DNA from: Desulfocapsa sp.
GTDB lineage: Bacteria > Desulfobacterota > Desulfobulbia > Desulfobulbales > Desulfocapsaceae
Reading direction: 5' to 3'
NCBI GenBank assembly: GCA_020717935.1
Contig: DYDK01000011.1
Location: forward strand, 1 to 16,080
DNA: 16,080 nucleotides
The notes beneath the pieces were generated by a model. It was not told where the DNA came from. It did not search any database and saw nothing but the letters and a program-made list of their open reading frames with translations. The position numbers were made by a program, and so were the translations under genes. This document shows positions 7,801-13,920 of the stretch, piece by piece (the first letter of the stretch is position 1; every line of letters starts with the position of its first letter).

Positions 7801-9045
7801 CATCTCCCTCAGCCGTTTACTGGTCAAAAAATCAATGTATTCAGGAAAAGGCTGATTGTCGGTCAGCAAAAATGCGTTCACTTGCCGCCACCAATCGGAA
7901 AAATTTTCGATCAGCTCCATTTTGAATTTACCCTGCTCAATGGCTGTCTGCAATCCATCAAACAGTTTATCGGCGTTTGCCCCGAAGGCGCCCCGAAGGC
8001 GCCCCGAAGGCGCCCCGAAGGAAGTGCCCTTGGGGTAAAGTGCCCTTGGGGTAAAGTGCCCTTGGGGTAAAGTGCCCTTGGGGTGCTGTTGCCACCAGGT
8101 GGCCAGGCGTCTGCGACTCTCATCAAAACCCGCAAGCGATTCGACTACTGTCAGGGCTGGTGGTTCAATGCGGGCCGCCCGTTTTTCAGCATTCTTCACG
8201 CTCTGGTAAAGATCGTCTGGAGTTGAGTAGCGTTGGATAATCAAGGAACAGTGCAAAGATGACAAAGGATAGACCGTGCGCCGCCAAAAATCATACACGA
8301 CCTGATTGCGATACGACGACAGATCGGTAATCAGATCAAACGAAAAAGGCTGTCCGCTCTCCAGGGCCTGTTCCTGAAGCATGCGCTGGCAAAAACTGTG
8401 GATGGTAAAGACCGGAGCGCAATCTATATCAAGCAAGGCCAACGCCAGTCGTTGGCGTGCCAGCTCCTCGGAAATTCCGTTAGTGGCAAGCCCTTCCCGC
8501 CAGGACTCCAGAACCGGATCACCCTGTTTTTCGTCTTCTGTTTCCCAGGGAGATTGCGTTTCAGGGGGGCTCTGCCCCAAGGGCATTTCCTTTGGGGCGC
8601 TTTCGGGGCGCCCCCCAAGGGGATTTCCCCCCAAGGGGGCTTCCTTCGGGGCTTCCTTCGGGGCCCCTGCGGGGCGTCTTCGGGGTGTTCCCGGGCCTCT
8701 GTTACGGAGAAACTCTCGTGCCGATACCAGGCGGGCCCGAATGCGTTCCTTCAGCTCTTCGCTGGCAGCCTTGGTGAATGTTACCACCAGAATTTTGGAC
8801 AGGGGGATGCCCTGTTCGGTGACGAATCGCAGCGCCAGCATGGCAATGGCGAAGGTTTTCCCTGTGCCGGCGCTGGCCTCGACCAGATTTATCCCCTTGA
8901 GCAGGGGGGCAGTGGCTACCATAAACGGCGTATGATGAAGAGGCATCCCCAAGGAGGATTTTCTCTCAGGGGGTCGTTGCCCCACGGGCGTTTCCATTGG
9001 GGCGTCTTGGACGAGGCTGCGGGGTGTTGTCTCTGCTGTATTCAT
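4849..9045 (-). CDS. recB: RecB, 3'-5' helicase and nuclease subunit of RecBCD
   Basis: This has 1398 residues from ATG 9045, against about 1180 in E. coli; much of the excess is repeat-encoded. The SF1A helicase motifs are complete: I EASAGTGKT at 56-64; Ia VVTFTKAASEEL about 87-98; IHSFC at 215-219; II DEFQDTD at 519-525; III GDPKQAIYTFRGAD about 555-568; IV NYRS at 588-591; V TMHGVKGLEYPVVF at 918-931; VI AYVALTRAR at 986-994. The C-terminal RecB nuclease is intact: NVIHSLLE (H1168), FMDLV (D1282) and MDYKSN (D1295, K1297). The start was chosen at 9045 because it makes a 4-nt ATGA overlap with recC and is preceded by GGGA; the frame is also open to ATG 9093. Six repeat blocks are translated in frame (roughly residues 13-34, 117-167, 322-356, 636-648, 880-898 and 1095-1115). 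All lie between motifs, and the last is in the helicase-nuclease linker. Confidence 0.96.
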   Translation of the reverse strand: MNTAETTPRSLVQDAPMETPVGQRPPERKSSLGMPLHHTPFMVATAPLLKGINLVEASAGTGKTFAIAMLALRFVTEQGIPLSKILVVTFTKAASEELKERIRARLVSAREFLRNRGPGTPRRRPAGAPKEAPKEAPLGGNPLGGRPESAPKEMPLGQSPPETQSPWETEDEKQGDPVLESWREGLATNGISEELARQRLALALLDIDCAPVFTIHSFCQRMLQEQALESGQPFSFDLITDLSSYRNQVVYDFWRRTVYPLSSLHCSLIIQRYSTPDDLYQSVKNAEKRAARIEPPALTVVESLAGFDESRRRLATWWQQHPKGTLPQGHFTPRALYPKGTSFGAPSGRLRGAFGANADKLFDGLQTAIEQGKFKMELIENFSDWWRQVNAFLLTDNQPFPEYIDFLTSKRLREMLNGHKFKAKKDGPNGEELKNDFLTSLALPDQEIIALCQAREAVTLAFRAGLLQELSTGLAQTLRQQNLLSFDELIQQLARSLTGPQGQELRRILGDRYAAALIDEFQDTDDAQYAIFSTLFANQHPTHAATPTHYLYLIGDPKQAIYTFRGADIYSYFKARQQADIHWHLAHNYRSHPALVAAVNTLFSLRADAFVSAELPYLPVEAAKTWDDGLLTDDSGAPKEVPLGGAPKTPLIFCELGAAPDSKDGRWGSGTATARILSFVVAEIGRLLQTERSVMMTASAEPARALAPKDIAVLVRNHKQADTFQNALARAGIPAVMASQQSVFASAECQSLVLLLQALSAPGNASLLKTALTSSWFAMNGQELHAQWQNTMTVQRWVQRFHDYHHLWQERGFLAMMIRLFEAENVFLTLAHQPLAERRMTNVHHLLELIQTAETEAGMGPGKTTQWVQAMRREALATLPPKGTSFGAHSKWTSSRGQAAENTELRLESTGDAITIMTMHGVKGLEYPVVFCPFLWHRNTIVKNTTESVTCHDENMELVMDLGSPDFTDRRERALREELAEELRLAYVALTRARCRCYVFWVDVKGQGKGGDSRDSALAWLLGLEQSGSLSEQIARLKNSEGSISWVTLEVELDEPVPITQRPEHTETLSPLVFTGHNLHTDRLLHSYSSLVADAPKEVPLGDAPQAPRRTTPWGNESLREEDFLSELPTPFAPYAQATEEAPAEDAATSAIVLPDLPKGAALGNVIHSLLEKLPFSLLAAGAGYETVLQRQCSWFGLEISAEKLATLLQKTVLTPLSGPDQIIPPFCLADLAPTDILQEMPFYCRLQSNSTEQINTLLAGLPTVAPVTAQALKGYLTGFMDLVCRHQGKFYIMDYKSNFLGRHLADYHPKRMEQAMREHNYGLQYWLYTVMLHRYLHSSMEDYDYRRDFGGVLYLFVRGMEPAQPGSGVYYDRPDFATLENLDRCLGGKTVTSWRMN
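5701..5764 (+). repeat. GC-rich in-frame repeat block B (recB, reverse orientation)
   Basis: Two diverged cores read on the plus strand (CCCCCAAGGGGTCGTTCTTCG and CCCCCAAGGGGACTTCCTT, each followed by GGGGCG), opposite to the direction of the gene. RecB reads the block as DAPKEVPLGDAPQAPRRTTP, at residues ~1095-1115. This is the linker between the helicase part and the nuclease domain. No 16-nt TTTA-type unit is present. Confidence 0.85.
6353..6409 (-). repeat. GC-rich in-frame repeat block C (recB)
   Basis: One good core on the coding strand (CCCCCCAAGGGGACTTCC, then TTCGGGGCGC) is followed by a diverged copy (CAAAGTGGACTTCCTCC). It is translated as PPKGTSFGAHSKWTSSRGQ, at residues ~880-898, just before helicase motif V. 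Confidence 0.8.
7104..7141 (+). repeat. GC-rich in-frame repeat block D (recB, reverse orientation)
   Basis: A single core on the plus strand (GGGGCGCCCCCCAAGGGG, then ACTTCCTTCGGGGCGCC). It is read by RecB as SGAPKEVPLGGAPK, at residues ~635-648, after helicase motif IV. Confidence 0.85.
7980..8083 (-). repeat. GC-rich in-frame repeat block E (recB), clearest tandem array
   Basis: The coding strand has three identical 16-nt units CCCCAAGGGCACTTTA, then CCCCAAGGGCACTTCCTTCG, then three 11-nt units GCCTTCGGGGC. It is read as PKGTLPQGHFTPRALY, then PKGTSFGAPSGRLRGAFGA. Three 16-nt units equal 16 codons and three 11-nt units equal 11 codons, so the array uses all three frames of the unit in turn without a stop. 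Residues ~322-356. Confidence 0.93.
8545..8697 (+). repeat. GC-rich in-frame repeat block F (recB, reverse orientation), longest block
   Basis: A mosaic of plus-strand cores (CCCCAAGGGCATTTCCTTTG; CCCCCCAAGGGGATTT; CCCCCCAAGGGGGCTTCC; repeated TTCCTTCGGGGC). RecB reads it as a Pro/Gly-rich insert containing RRRPAGAPKEAPKEAPLGG and PKEMPLGQSPPETQSP, at residues ~117-167, between motif Ia and the IHSFC segment. It is more degenerate than block E. Confidence 0.85.
8946..9008 (+). repeat. Degenerate repeat block G in the recB N-terminal extension
   Basis: Two decayed copies can be seen on the plus strand (CCCCAAGGAGGATTTTCTC, and GCCCCACGGGCGTTTCC followed by ATTGGGGCG). They encode residues ~13-34 (APMETPVGQRPPERKSSLG), an N-terminal extension ahead of the usual RecB start of fold. 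The match to the family is by eye and weaker than in the other blocks. Confidence 0.5.
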
Positions 9046-12000
9046 GATGCTGTCTTTCCCTTTGCAAAAATGGGGGCAAAAAACTCCCCGCACATTTCAT
9101 GAAATGGCAGGCCCAGTAAACTGGCGGGATCGCATTCGCCGTAGAGCAACGCCAATTCGGTTTCGTACCCCTTCTCCAGAATCTCTGTCAGGGCATCAAT
9201 AGCGCATTTCAGCGGTGATTTTCTGGCCTGCGGATTATGGGCCTGTTGGACAAAGGCCCAGGCCGGTTCCACCAGCAGGGGGCTGGGAGCCAGGCAGCCC
9301 TGCTCAAAGATGGTCAGCAACTGGGCCAGATGAGGAAAAGGCTCAGGGCAGGGGGGAAAACGAAACAGCCGGTCTTTACACAGCAAATGGGTCGTGACGG
9401 GATGATCCAGACAGACCGCCGTGGCCAGCAGGTGATGGATCCAGGCCTTGAGCAGATCCTTGCCCTTGCACTCGCTGTAGCGGGCCAGCAGGATGCTGTT
9501 TTCATGCCAGCATCCAAGCAGACCGGTCAGGCGGATTGTGTTGCCCTGCACGAAAACAGACAGGTCAACGGGCAAGTCGGGCAAGGGGGAACCTGAATTC
9601 AGGGCAGCAATCCTCGCCGCGAAATCCTGCAACTCGGGTATTTTCTGGTCAAAGGCCAACTGGCCGGGCGTGCCGAGCATCCAGCGGCCTTGGGCCTTGA
9701 GCTGTGTCATCATTCGTGCTGCCCCAGTTTCCCGTCCGTCATCTCGTTCTTCCAAAAAACTCTGGAGCAGATTCTGATTAACCTGATAGGCCTCCAGACC
9801 GGTCACGGCAAACAGCTCGTTGTCTTCGGTCACGGCGGACTCGGCCTCCAAATTGATATTCAGGCGATTGCGGACAAACCATTTTTGGGGGCCGGCAAAA
9901 AAAGAGAGGAGATCGGCTATGGTCACCTGTCGTCTGTCAGTGCCGTCATCATTTCTGTGGCGGTGATCCTCGGGCAGAGAGCCTGTCCACCAGGGTTCGG
10001 GCGCCCCGAAGGAAGTCCCCTTGGGGGGCGCCCCGAAGGCGCCCCGAAGGAAGTGCCCTTGGGGTAAAGTGCCCTTGGGGTAAAGCGCCCTTGGGGTAAA
10101 ATCCCCTTGGGGTAAAATCCCCTTGGGGGACGACTCTGGCGGTGGCAATGGGTGGATTAGGGCCCTGGCCACCTCACAGTTGTGGGCATTGAAGCTGAAC
10201 AGGGTCGTGCCGCGAAAATAGTCGGGGGAAAAGGGGTGCAGAGGGTGCTTACGAATGGGATCTGCAAGTCCGTAAGAGAATGAAAGGGTCTCGATCAGTT
10301 CCGTAATCAGCACTGAGGGTGAAATTGTCTTGCCCGAGCGGATGGACTGGCCCACGAAGCTGAGATAAAGGTACTGTCTGGCCGACAGCACTGCTTCCAG
10401 AAACTGGTAACGATCATCATCTCGTTGGGAGCGATCACCAGGGCGGACTCGTTCTCTCAGCAGATCAAAGGGCGGATGGCGGTCGGTCTTGGGAAAAACA
10501 CCATCGTTCAGGCCCAGGAGACAGACTGCCCGAAAGGGAATGGAACGCATGGGCAGCATGGAACAAAAGGAGAGCTGACCTCGCAGGAATCCGGAACTGC
10601 TCTTGCTCTCGGAGGCCGAGCTTTCAAGCCAGGCCCGAACAGTCTCCAAGGGGACGGCATGGCGATGAGTGGTATCAGCGACAGGAGTGCTTGCTGGCGA
10701 CCCGGAGGCGTCCTGAAGGCGCCCCGAAGGCGCCCCGAAGGCACCCCGAAGGAAGTGCCCTTGGGGTAAAGTGCCCTTGGGGTAAAGTGCCCTTGGGGTA
10801 ATGTGCTCTTGGGGTAAAGTCCCCTTGGGGGAGGAATTGTTGTCCGCCCCGTATTCGCCGAGGGTCGTCAGAATTTCCCGGAGTTGGCCGAGGGTCTTTT
10901 CCTGGTCACTTCCAAAGAGAGACCGGGCATGGGAAAGCAGTAAGGATGACCAGGCTGCAAGGGGACGGGGATGGGTAAAATCGCGACTGGCCCGCTCCAG
11001 TAATTCAAGAAACTGGCATAATCCACCCAAAGGCTCGGCCTGGCTGCCTTCGATGTCGGGATAGGGCAGGATCCCATGCGCCCCGCAGGTGCCCTGAAGG
11101 AAGTGCTCTTGGGGGAAAGTGCCCTTGGGGGAAAGTGCCCTTGGGGGAAAGTGCCCTTGAGGTAAAATTCCCTTGGAAGGCACTGGTTCCTGGCAGTCCA
11201 TGGCATAGCCCAGAAGCAGACGATCCAGTCCGGCCTGCCAGGAGATGTCGGCAAGTTCGGGGATTCCCTCGCTGTGAAGTCCGTCGCCAGAGAGCCCCCA
11301 GCGAATGCCCGAGCCCAGAACCCAGTGGCGGATCAGCTCCAGATCGGATTCACTTAAATCCCCAAAGGCAAGGGCGATTTCCGGCTTTTCCAGAAGATCA
11401 AGCACCGCGCTCCAGGAACAACGACTGACTGCAAGGTCAAGAAACTGGAAAAAAATTTCCAGGCCGCTGTCGTGCTGACGGGCGGAACGGTCGGCAATGG
11501 AGTGCTGTATGTCATGGAAGATGGCCGGAATAATGGGGGCATACTCCTGAATATCAGGGGCCATAACCACAATGTCGCAGAGTTCCATGTCGGGGTTGTC
11601 CTGAAGCCAGTACAGGATCTGATCCTTGAGAACCATAAGTTCCTGCACAGCGGAATAGCAGGAAACAAACGACAGGGAGGAATCAAGGACACTCGATTCC
11701 TCTGCAGTCTTTTCCTGCCAATCGCCGTCAAGAAGGTCGGATTGCAGGCGGTGCAACAGGCAGGGAGCAGCAGGATTCAGGGCTGTCGGCTCTTCAAAGC
11801 TCTCGGTCTCCTGCAGGTGTTCGCTGTCAATGCGCTCGAAAAGCATGGACTGGAAATCTCGGCCCTGCTTGCCCAGGGAACCCAGTAAAGGATGGATGTC
11901 CGGCGACAGGGCAAGCGGCTCGTGTCCGTTTTTGATGCGGAGAAGGTCTTCTTGAAGAAGCTGCCGTTTCCCGGGAAGATCGGCCCAGTAATTTTGACAG

Positions 12001-12716
12001 GGCGAAAGGAGAAAAAAATGGACGGCACAGTGGCGGGAAATCCCATGCAGGCAATCGAGCAGGAGGGGCGGCATACTGTGCAGGCCAAAGATCGACAGGC
12101 GAGAGGGCAGAGCGCTCTTCAGGTCATCCCTGGTGTGCGCTATGCGAAGAAAGTGGCGCAACAATTCCCCGCGATGGGGGCTGTTGTCCAAAGAGGCCCG
12201 CAATCGCCTCCACAGTTCCATCTGCCAGGGTTCCGCCGAATTTTTGGTATTTATTTTCTGCTCTTGCCAACTATCGAGCATTTCGGGCCGCATAATCTGA
12301 TACTGGTCAAAAAGATTGGCCAACTGCTGGGCAAGCTGGAAGCGTTTCAACGCCCCCTGCTCTCCGTTGATATAATGTAGAATCGGCGCAAACAAGGGTT
12401 CAGGGGCCTGTTGTACCTGGTACAGCAGGGCGTCAAGCCGCCAGGTCAGGGCTTCGCGATGATAGGCATCGGGATTGATGATCAGTCCTACGCGAGCCGC
12501 CATCAGATCAAAAAAACGAGTAGGCAGCAGGTATTCAAAATTGCACCACACTCCAAAGACATCGGCCAGTCGCTGGGAGAGCATCCGCTCCATGCCCTGA
12601 CTCTGGATCAAAAAATACTCCTTGGCGAACAGGTCGCTACGGGGCTGGGCGCCAAGGACCAGGGCAAGCTGGGCCAGCAGATTTTCCGTGCGATTGGAGA
12701 GATGAAGATGAAACAT
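9042..12716 (-). CDS. recC: RecC, scaffold / Chi-recognition subunit of RecBCD
   Basis: This has 1224 residues, against about 1122 in E. coli. RecC has dead helicase and nuclease folds; it holds RecB and RecD, splits the duplex and scans the 3' strand for Chi. The N-terminus (MFHLHLSNRTENLLAQL, then IQSQGMERMLSQRLADVFGV at 37-56, then FEYLLPTRFFD) lines up with E. coli RecC (HSNRLDVL, VQSTGMAQWL, IDFPLPASF). Further matches to the family are FGLHSMPPLLLDCLHGISRH and the LPMRSIPFRAVCLLGLNDGVFP segment. Three repeat blocks are translated in frame at residues ~513-547, 629-673 and 863-906 and explain nearly all of the extra length. recC is first in the operon; AAGAGG lies about 12 nt before the ATG, a loose ribosome-binding site. 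Its TGA overlaps the recB ATG. Unlike E. coli, no ptrA lies between recC and recB. Confidence 0.95.
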   Translation of the reverse strand: MFHLHLSNRTENLLAQLALVLGAQPRSDLFAKEYFLIQSQGMERMLSQRLADVFGVWCNFEYLLPTRFFDLMAARVGLIINPDAYHREALTWRLDALLYQVQQAPEPLFAPILHYINGEQGALKRFQLAQQLANLFDQYQIMRPEMLDSWQEQKINTKNSAEPWQMELWRRLRASLDNSPHRGELLRHFLRIAHTRDDLKSALPSRLSIFGLHSMPPLLLDCLHGISRHCAVHFFLLSPCQNYWADLPGKRQLLQEDLLRIKNGHEPLALSPDIHPLLGSLGKQGRDFQSMLFERIDSEHLQETESFEEPTALNPAAPCLLHRLQSDLLDGDWQEKTAEESSVLDSSLSFVSCYSAVQELMVLKDQILYWLQDNPDMELCDIVVMAPDIQEYAPIIPAIFHDIQHSIADRSARQHDSGLEIFFQFLDLAVSRCSWSAVLDLLEKPEIALAFGDLSESDLELIRHWVLGSGIRWGLSGDGLHSEGIPELADISWQAGLDRLLLGYAMDCQEPVPSKGILPQGHFPPRALSPKGTFPQEHFLQGTCGAHGILPYPDIEGSQAEPLGGLCQFLELLERASRDFTHPRPLAAWSSLLLSHARSLFGSDQEKTLGQLREILTTLGEYGADNNSSPKGTLPQEHITPRALYPKGTLPQGHFLRGAFGAPSGRLQDASGSPASTPVADTTHRHAVPLETVRAWLESSASESKSSSGFLRGQLSFCSMLPMRSIPFRAVCLLGLNDGVFPKTDRHPPFDLLRERVRPGDRSQRDDDRYQFLEAVLSARQYLYLSFVGQSIRSGKTISPSVLITELIETLSFSYGLADPIRKHPLHPFSPDYFRGTTLFSFNAHNCEVARALIHPLPPPESSPKGILPQGDFTPRALYPKGTLPQGHFLRGAFGAPPKGTSFGAPEPWWTGSLPEDHRHRNDDGTDRRQVTIADLLSFFAGPQKWFVRNRLNINLEAESAVTEDNELFAVTGLEAYQVNQNLLQSFLEERDDGRETGAARMMTQLKAQGRWMLGTPGQLAFDQKIPELQDFAARIAALNSGSPLPDLPVDLSVFVQGNTIRLTGLLGCWHENSILLARYSECKGKDLLKAWIHHLLATAVCLDHPVTTHLLCKDRLFRFPPCPEPFPHLAQLLTIFEQGCLAPSPLLVEPAWAFVQQAHNPQARKSPLKCAIDALTEILEKGYETELALLYGECDPASLLGLPFHEMCGEFFAPIFAKGKTAS
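10000..10130 (-). repeat. GC-rich in-frame repeat block H (recC)
   Basis: The coding strand has four 16-nt units (two CCCCAAGGGGATTTTA, one CCCCAAGGGCGCTTTA, one CCCCAAGGGCACTTTA), then CCCCAAGGGCACTTCCTTCG, an 11-nt unit and a further full core. It is read as SPKGILPQGDFTPRALYPKG and on to GAPPKGTSFGAP, residues ~863-906. Confidence 0.92.
10700..10832 (-). repeat. GC-rich in-frame repeat block I (recC)
   Basis: The coding strand has four 16-nt units (CCCCAAGGGGACTTTA, CCCCAAGAGCACATTA, then two CCCCAAGGGCACTTTA), a CCCCAAGGGCACTTCC core, and four or more progressively decayed 11-nt GCCTTCGGGGC units. It is read as SPKGTLPQEHITPRALYPKG and on to FGAPSGRLQDASGSP, residues ~629-673. Confidence 0.92.
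11078..11178 (-). repeat. GC-rich in-frame repeat block J (recC), variant 16-nt unit
   Basis: The coding strand has tandem 16-nt units of a C-variant, CCCCCAAGGGCACTTT, flanked by diverged copies at both ends (CCAAGGGAATTTTA and CCCCCAAGAGCACTTCC). It is read as SKGILPQGHFPPRALSPKG, then TFPQEHFLQGTCGA, residues ~513-547. More diverged overall than blocks E, H and I. Confidence 0.88.
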
Positions 12717-12938
12717 GATTTGGTTCGTACCTCTTATTCCATTTCTAAATATTCACTACAAGAAAGCCGGTTAGGTTGAATCCCCGATATGATGGGCGAT
12801 ACCGGACAATGCGTTCTCCTTGACAAATCCGGGGACAAATTCATTTTGACCACACCGTGTTCTGCGCCGGAAAATTGCCCAATTGTCATTCCTGACCCCG
12901 CCCCAGCCTGACCTACTGACCCCGGTAACAGCATGGAA
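12717..12938. other. Noncoding region upstream of recC
   Basis: No gene is visible. The recC promoter should lie here on the minus strand, but no convincing -35/-10 pair can be named. The part near 12876-12925 holds a diverged copy of the CCTGACCCCGC repeat that recurs further right. Confidence 0.4.
12876..12925 (+). repeat. Diverged CCCAATTGTCA-CCTGACCCCGC repeat
   Basis: TTGCCCAATTGTCATTCC followed by TGACCCCGCCCC resembles the minus-strand reading of the repeat at 15368-15404 (ATGCCCAATTGTCAAGCC, then TGACCCCGC). A further CTGACCCCGG lies nearby. It sits just past the vapC stop. Confidence 0.5.
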
Positions 12939-13355
12939 TCACCAAGGGTTGATCAAGGTAACGCCACTCATCTCCATATCTGTAGTGTTTCTTGTTACTA
13001 CGGCAAGGTCGTATGAAAGGCCTGTGGCAGCGATTAGGCCATCGATAGCCGGCATGGCTTTACCTGATAGTTCTGAATGTGCTTGAATTCTCCCCCAAAT
13101 TACTGCGGTCTGAAGATCGAAATTAAGTATTCTATTTTGGAATCTTTCTTCGAGATCGTAACGCACCCAGTCATGCAATTTCTCTTTTTTTCTACTCTTG
13201 GGTAACTTTTCGATTCCTTTGTGGAGCTCTCCGATAGTCAAGACACTCATAAAAAGACTGCTCTCTTCTGCTTTTGCAATCCATTGCACAATTTTAGGGT
13301 TGGGTTTCTTTTTTATTAATTCAGAGATGACGCAGGTATCTAATAAAAATTTCAT
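12939..13355 (-). CDS. vapC: VapC/FitB-type PIN-domain toxin (ribonuclease)
   Basis: This has 138 residues, the normal PIN toxin size. The acidic residues of the PIN active site are present: D6 (LLDTCVISE), E43 (TIGELHKGIEKL), D105 (AIDGLIAATG) and D126 (TRNTTDMEMSG). The TCVISELIKKKPNP start and the VTLINPW end are typical of the FitB-like VapC branch. Such toxins are Mg-dependent endoribonucleases that cut RNA, often tRNA, when free of their antitoxin. The ATG overlaps the antitoxin stop by 4 nt (13352-13355), so the pair is co-translated. The genes are more AT-rich than recBCD next door, in keeping with an accessory origin. Confidence 0.9.
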   Translation of the reverse strand: MKFLLDTCVISELIKKKPNPKIVQWIAKAEESSLFMSVLTIGELHKGIEKLPKSRKKEKLHDWVRYDLEERFQNRILNFDLQTAVIWGRIQAHSELSGKAMPAIDGLIAATGLSYDLAVVTRNTTDMEMSGVTLINPW

Positions 13356-13606
13356 AGCTCGATATCTCTCGGAATTTCTTTGCTTCTTGTTAAATCCAAG
13401 TCTTCTTTTGCCAGAGGAGAGCTTTGAAAAAAAATCACCAGGTTAGTTTTTGGTTTTATAAGTTTTTTATATTCGTCTATGGACAGGACAACGACAGCGT
13501 CTTTGCCGCTTTTAGTGACAAACTGCGGTCCATTATGTTGAGCCTTTTCAACCAGATTACTGAACTTGCTCTTTGCATCCTGCAGTTGCCAATGGTTTTC
13601 AATCAT
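13352..13606 (-). CDS. Phd/YefM-family antitoxin
   Basis: This has 84 residues. The N-terminal half (WQLQDAKSKFSNLVEKAQ, then GPQFVTKSGKDAVVVLSIDEYKKL) is the Phd/YefM DNA-binding fold; the C-terminal tail (about 50-84) is the variable toxin-binding part. It neutralises the downstream PIN toxin and, with it, usually represses its own promoter. AGGAG at 13614-13618 lies 7 nt before the ATG. A promoter and an overlapping palindromic operator lie just upstream. Confidence 0.88.
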   Translation of the reverse strand: MIENHWQLQDAKSKFSNLVEKAQHNGPQFVTKSGKDAVVVLSIDEYKKLIKPKTNLVIFFQSSPLAKEDLDLTRSKEIPRDIEL

Positions 13607-13637
13607 AATGCGTCTCCTGCCGCTACATTCGTTACAT

Positions 13638-13666
13638 TAATATCTGACCAGTATAGTCAGATATTA
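13638..13666. promoter_or_regulatory. Palindromic operator of the toxin-antitoxin operon
   Basis: TAATATCTGAC (13638-13648) and GTCAGATATTA (13656-13666) are perfect inverted repeats with a 7-bp spacer. The right arm covers the -10 box and the spacer covers the likely transcription start, the expected layout for Phd-type autorepression. Confidence 0.7.
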
Positions 13667-13689
13667 AGTTTTGCATTGAAGGGTGTCAA
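13661..13689 (-). promoter_or_regulatory. Sigma70-type promoter of the antitoxin-toxin operon
   Basis: On the minus strand TTGACA (13684-13689) is followed after exactly 17 bp by TAATAT (13661-13666). Transcription should start near 13654, about 48 nt before the antitoxin ATG. Confidence 0.75.
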
Positions 13690-13822
13690 GCTCTTTCCCT
13701 AAGACAAAAAGCACGCAGATTGTGGCGACTCTCAAAGAACCTTTTGATCAGGCCGGTATCCGCATAACCGGACTGCTTGACTATTTTCCCTCTCCACCCT
13801 GGCGGAAGAGCCTTTAATGCCC
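13690..13822 (+). other. Intergenic segment with a possible gene remnant
   Basis: A short plus-strand frame without a start reads TQIVATLKEPFDQAGIRITG and then LLDYFPSPPWRKSL before TAA at about 13816-13818. It looks protein-like but is not recognised; it could be the end of a decayed gene cut off by the repeats that follow, or chance. Confidence 0.2.
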
Positions 13823-13908
13823 ATTAGTCAAGCCTGACCCCGCGCCCTGACCTGACCCCGCGCCCTGACCCCGCGCCCATGTTATTAGTCAAGCCTGACC
13901 CCGCGCCC
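13823..13908 (+). repeat. CTGACCCCGCGCCC repeat cluster left of the ATPase gene
   Basis: A 25-bp sequence (ATTAGTCAAGCCTGACCCCG plus CGCCC) occurs twice, identically, at 13823-13847 and 13884-13908. Two shorter CTGACCCCGCGCCC copies lie between them. Orientation is opposite to the cluster at 15282-15404. Confidence 0.85.
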
Positions 13909-13920
13909 ACACCTGTCATT

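Noticed and set aside
7399..8070. 223-residue plus-strand frame inside recB
   Set aside because: It is antisense to well-conserved RecB motifs (DEFQDTD, GDPKQA) and its end is the reverse reading of repeat block E; no protein family features.
7980..8083. CRISPR array
   Set aside because: Units are 16 and 11 nt in direct contact, with no unique spacers and no cas genes; they are translated as part of RecB.
12734..12934. 66-residue minus-strand frame upstream of recC
   Set aside because: Low-quality product, no ribosome-binding site, and it spans a diverged intergenic repeat.
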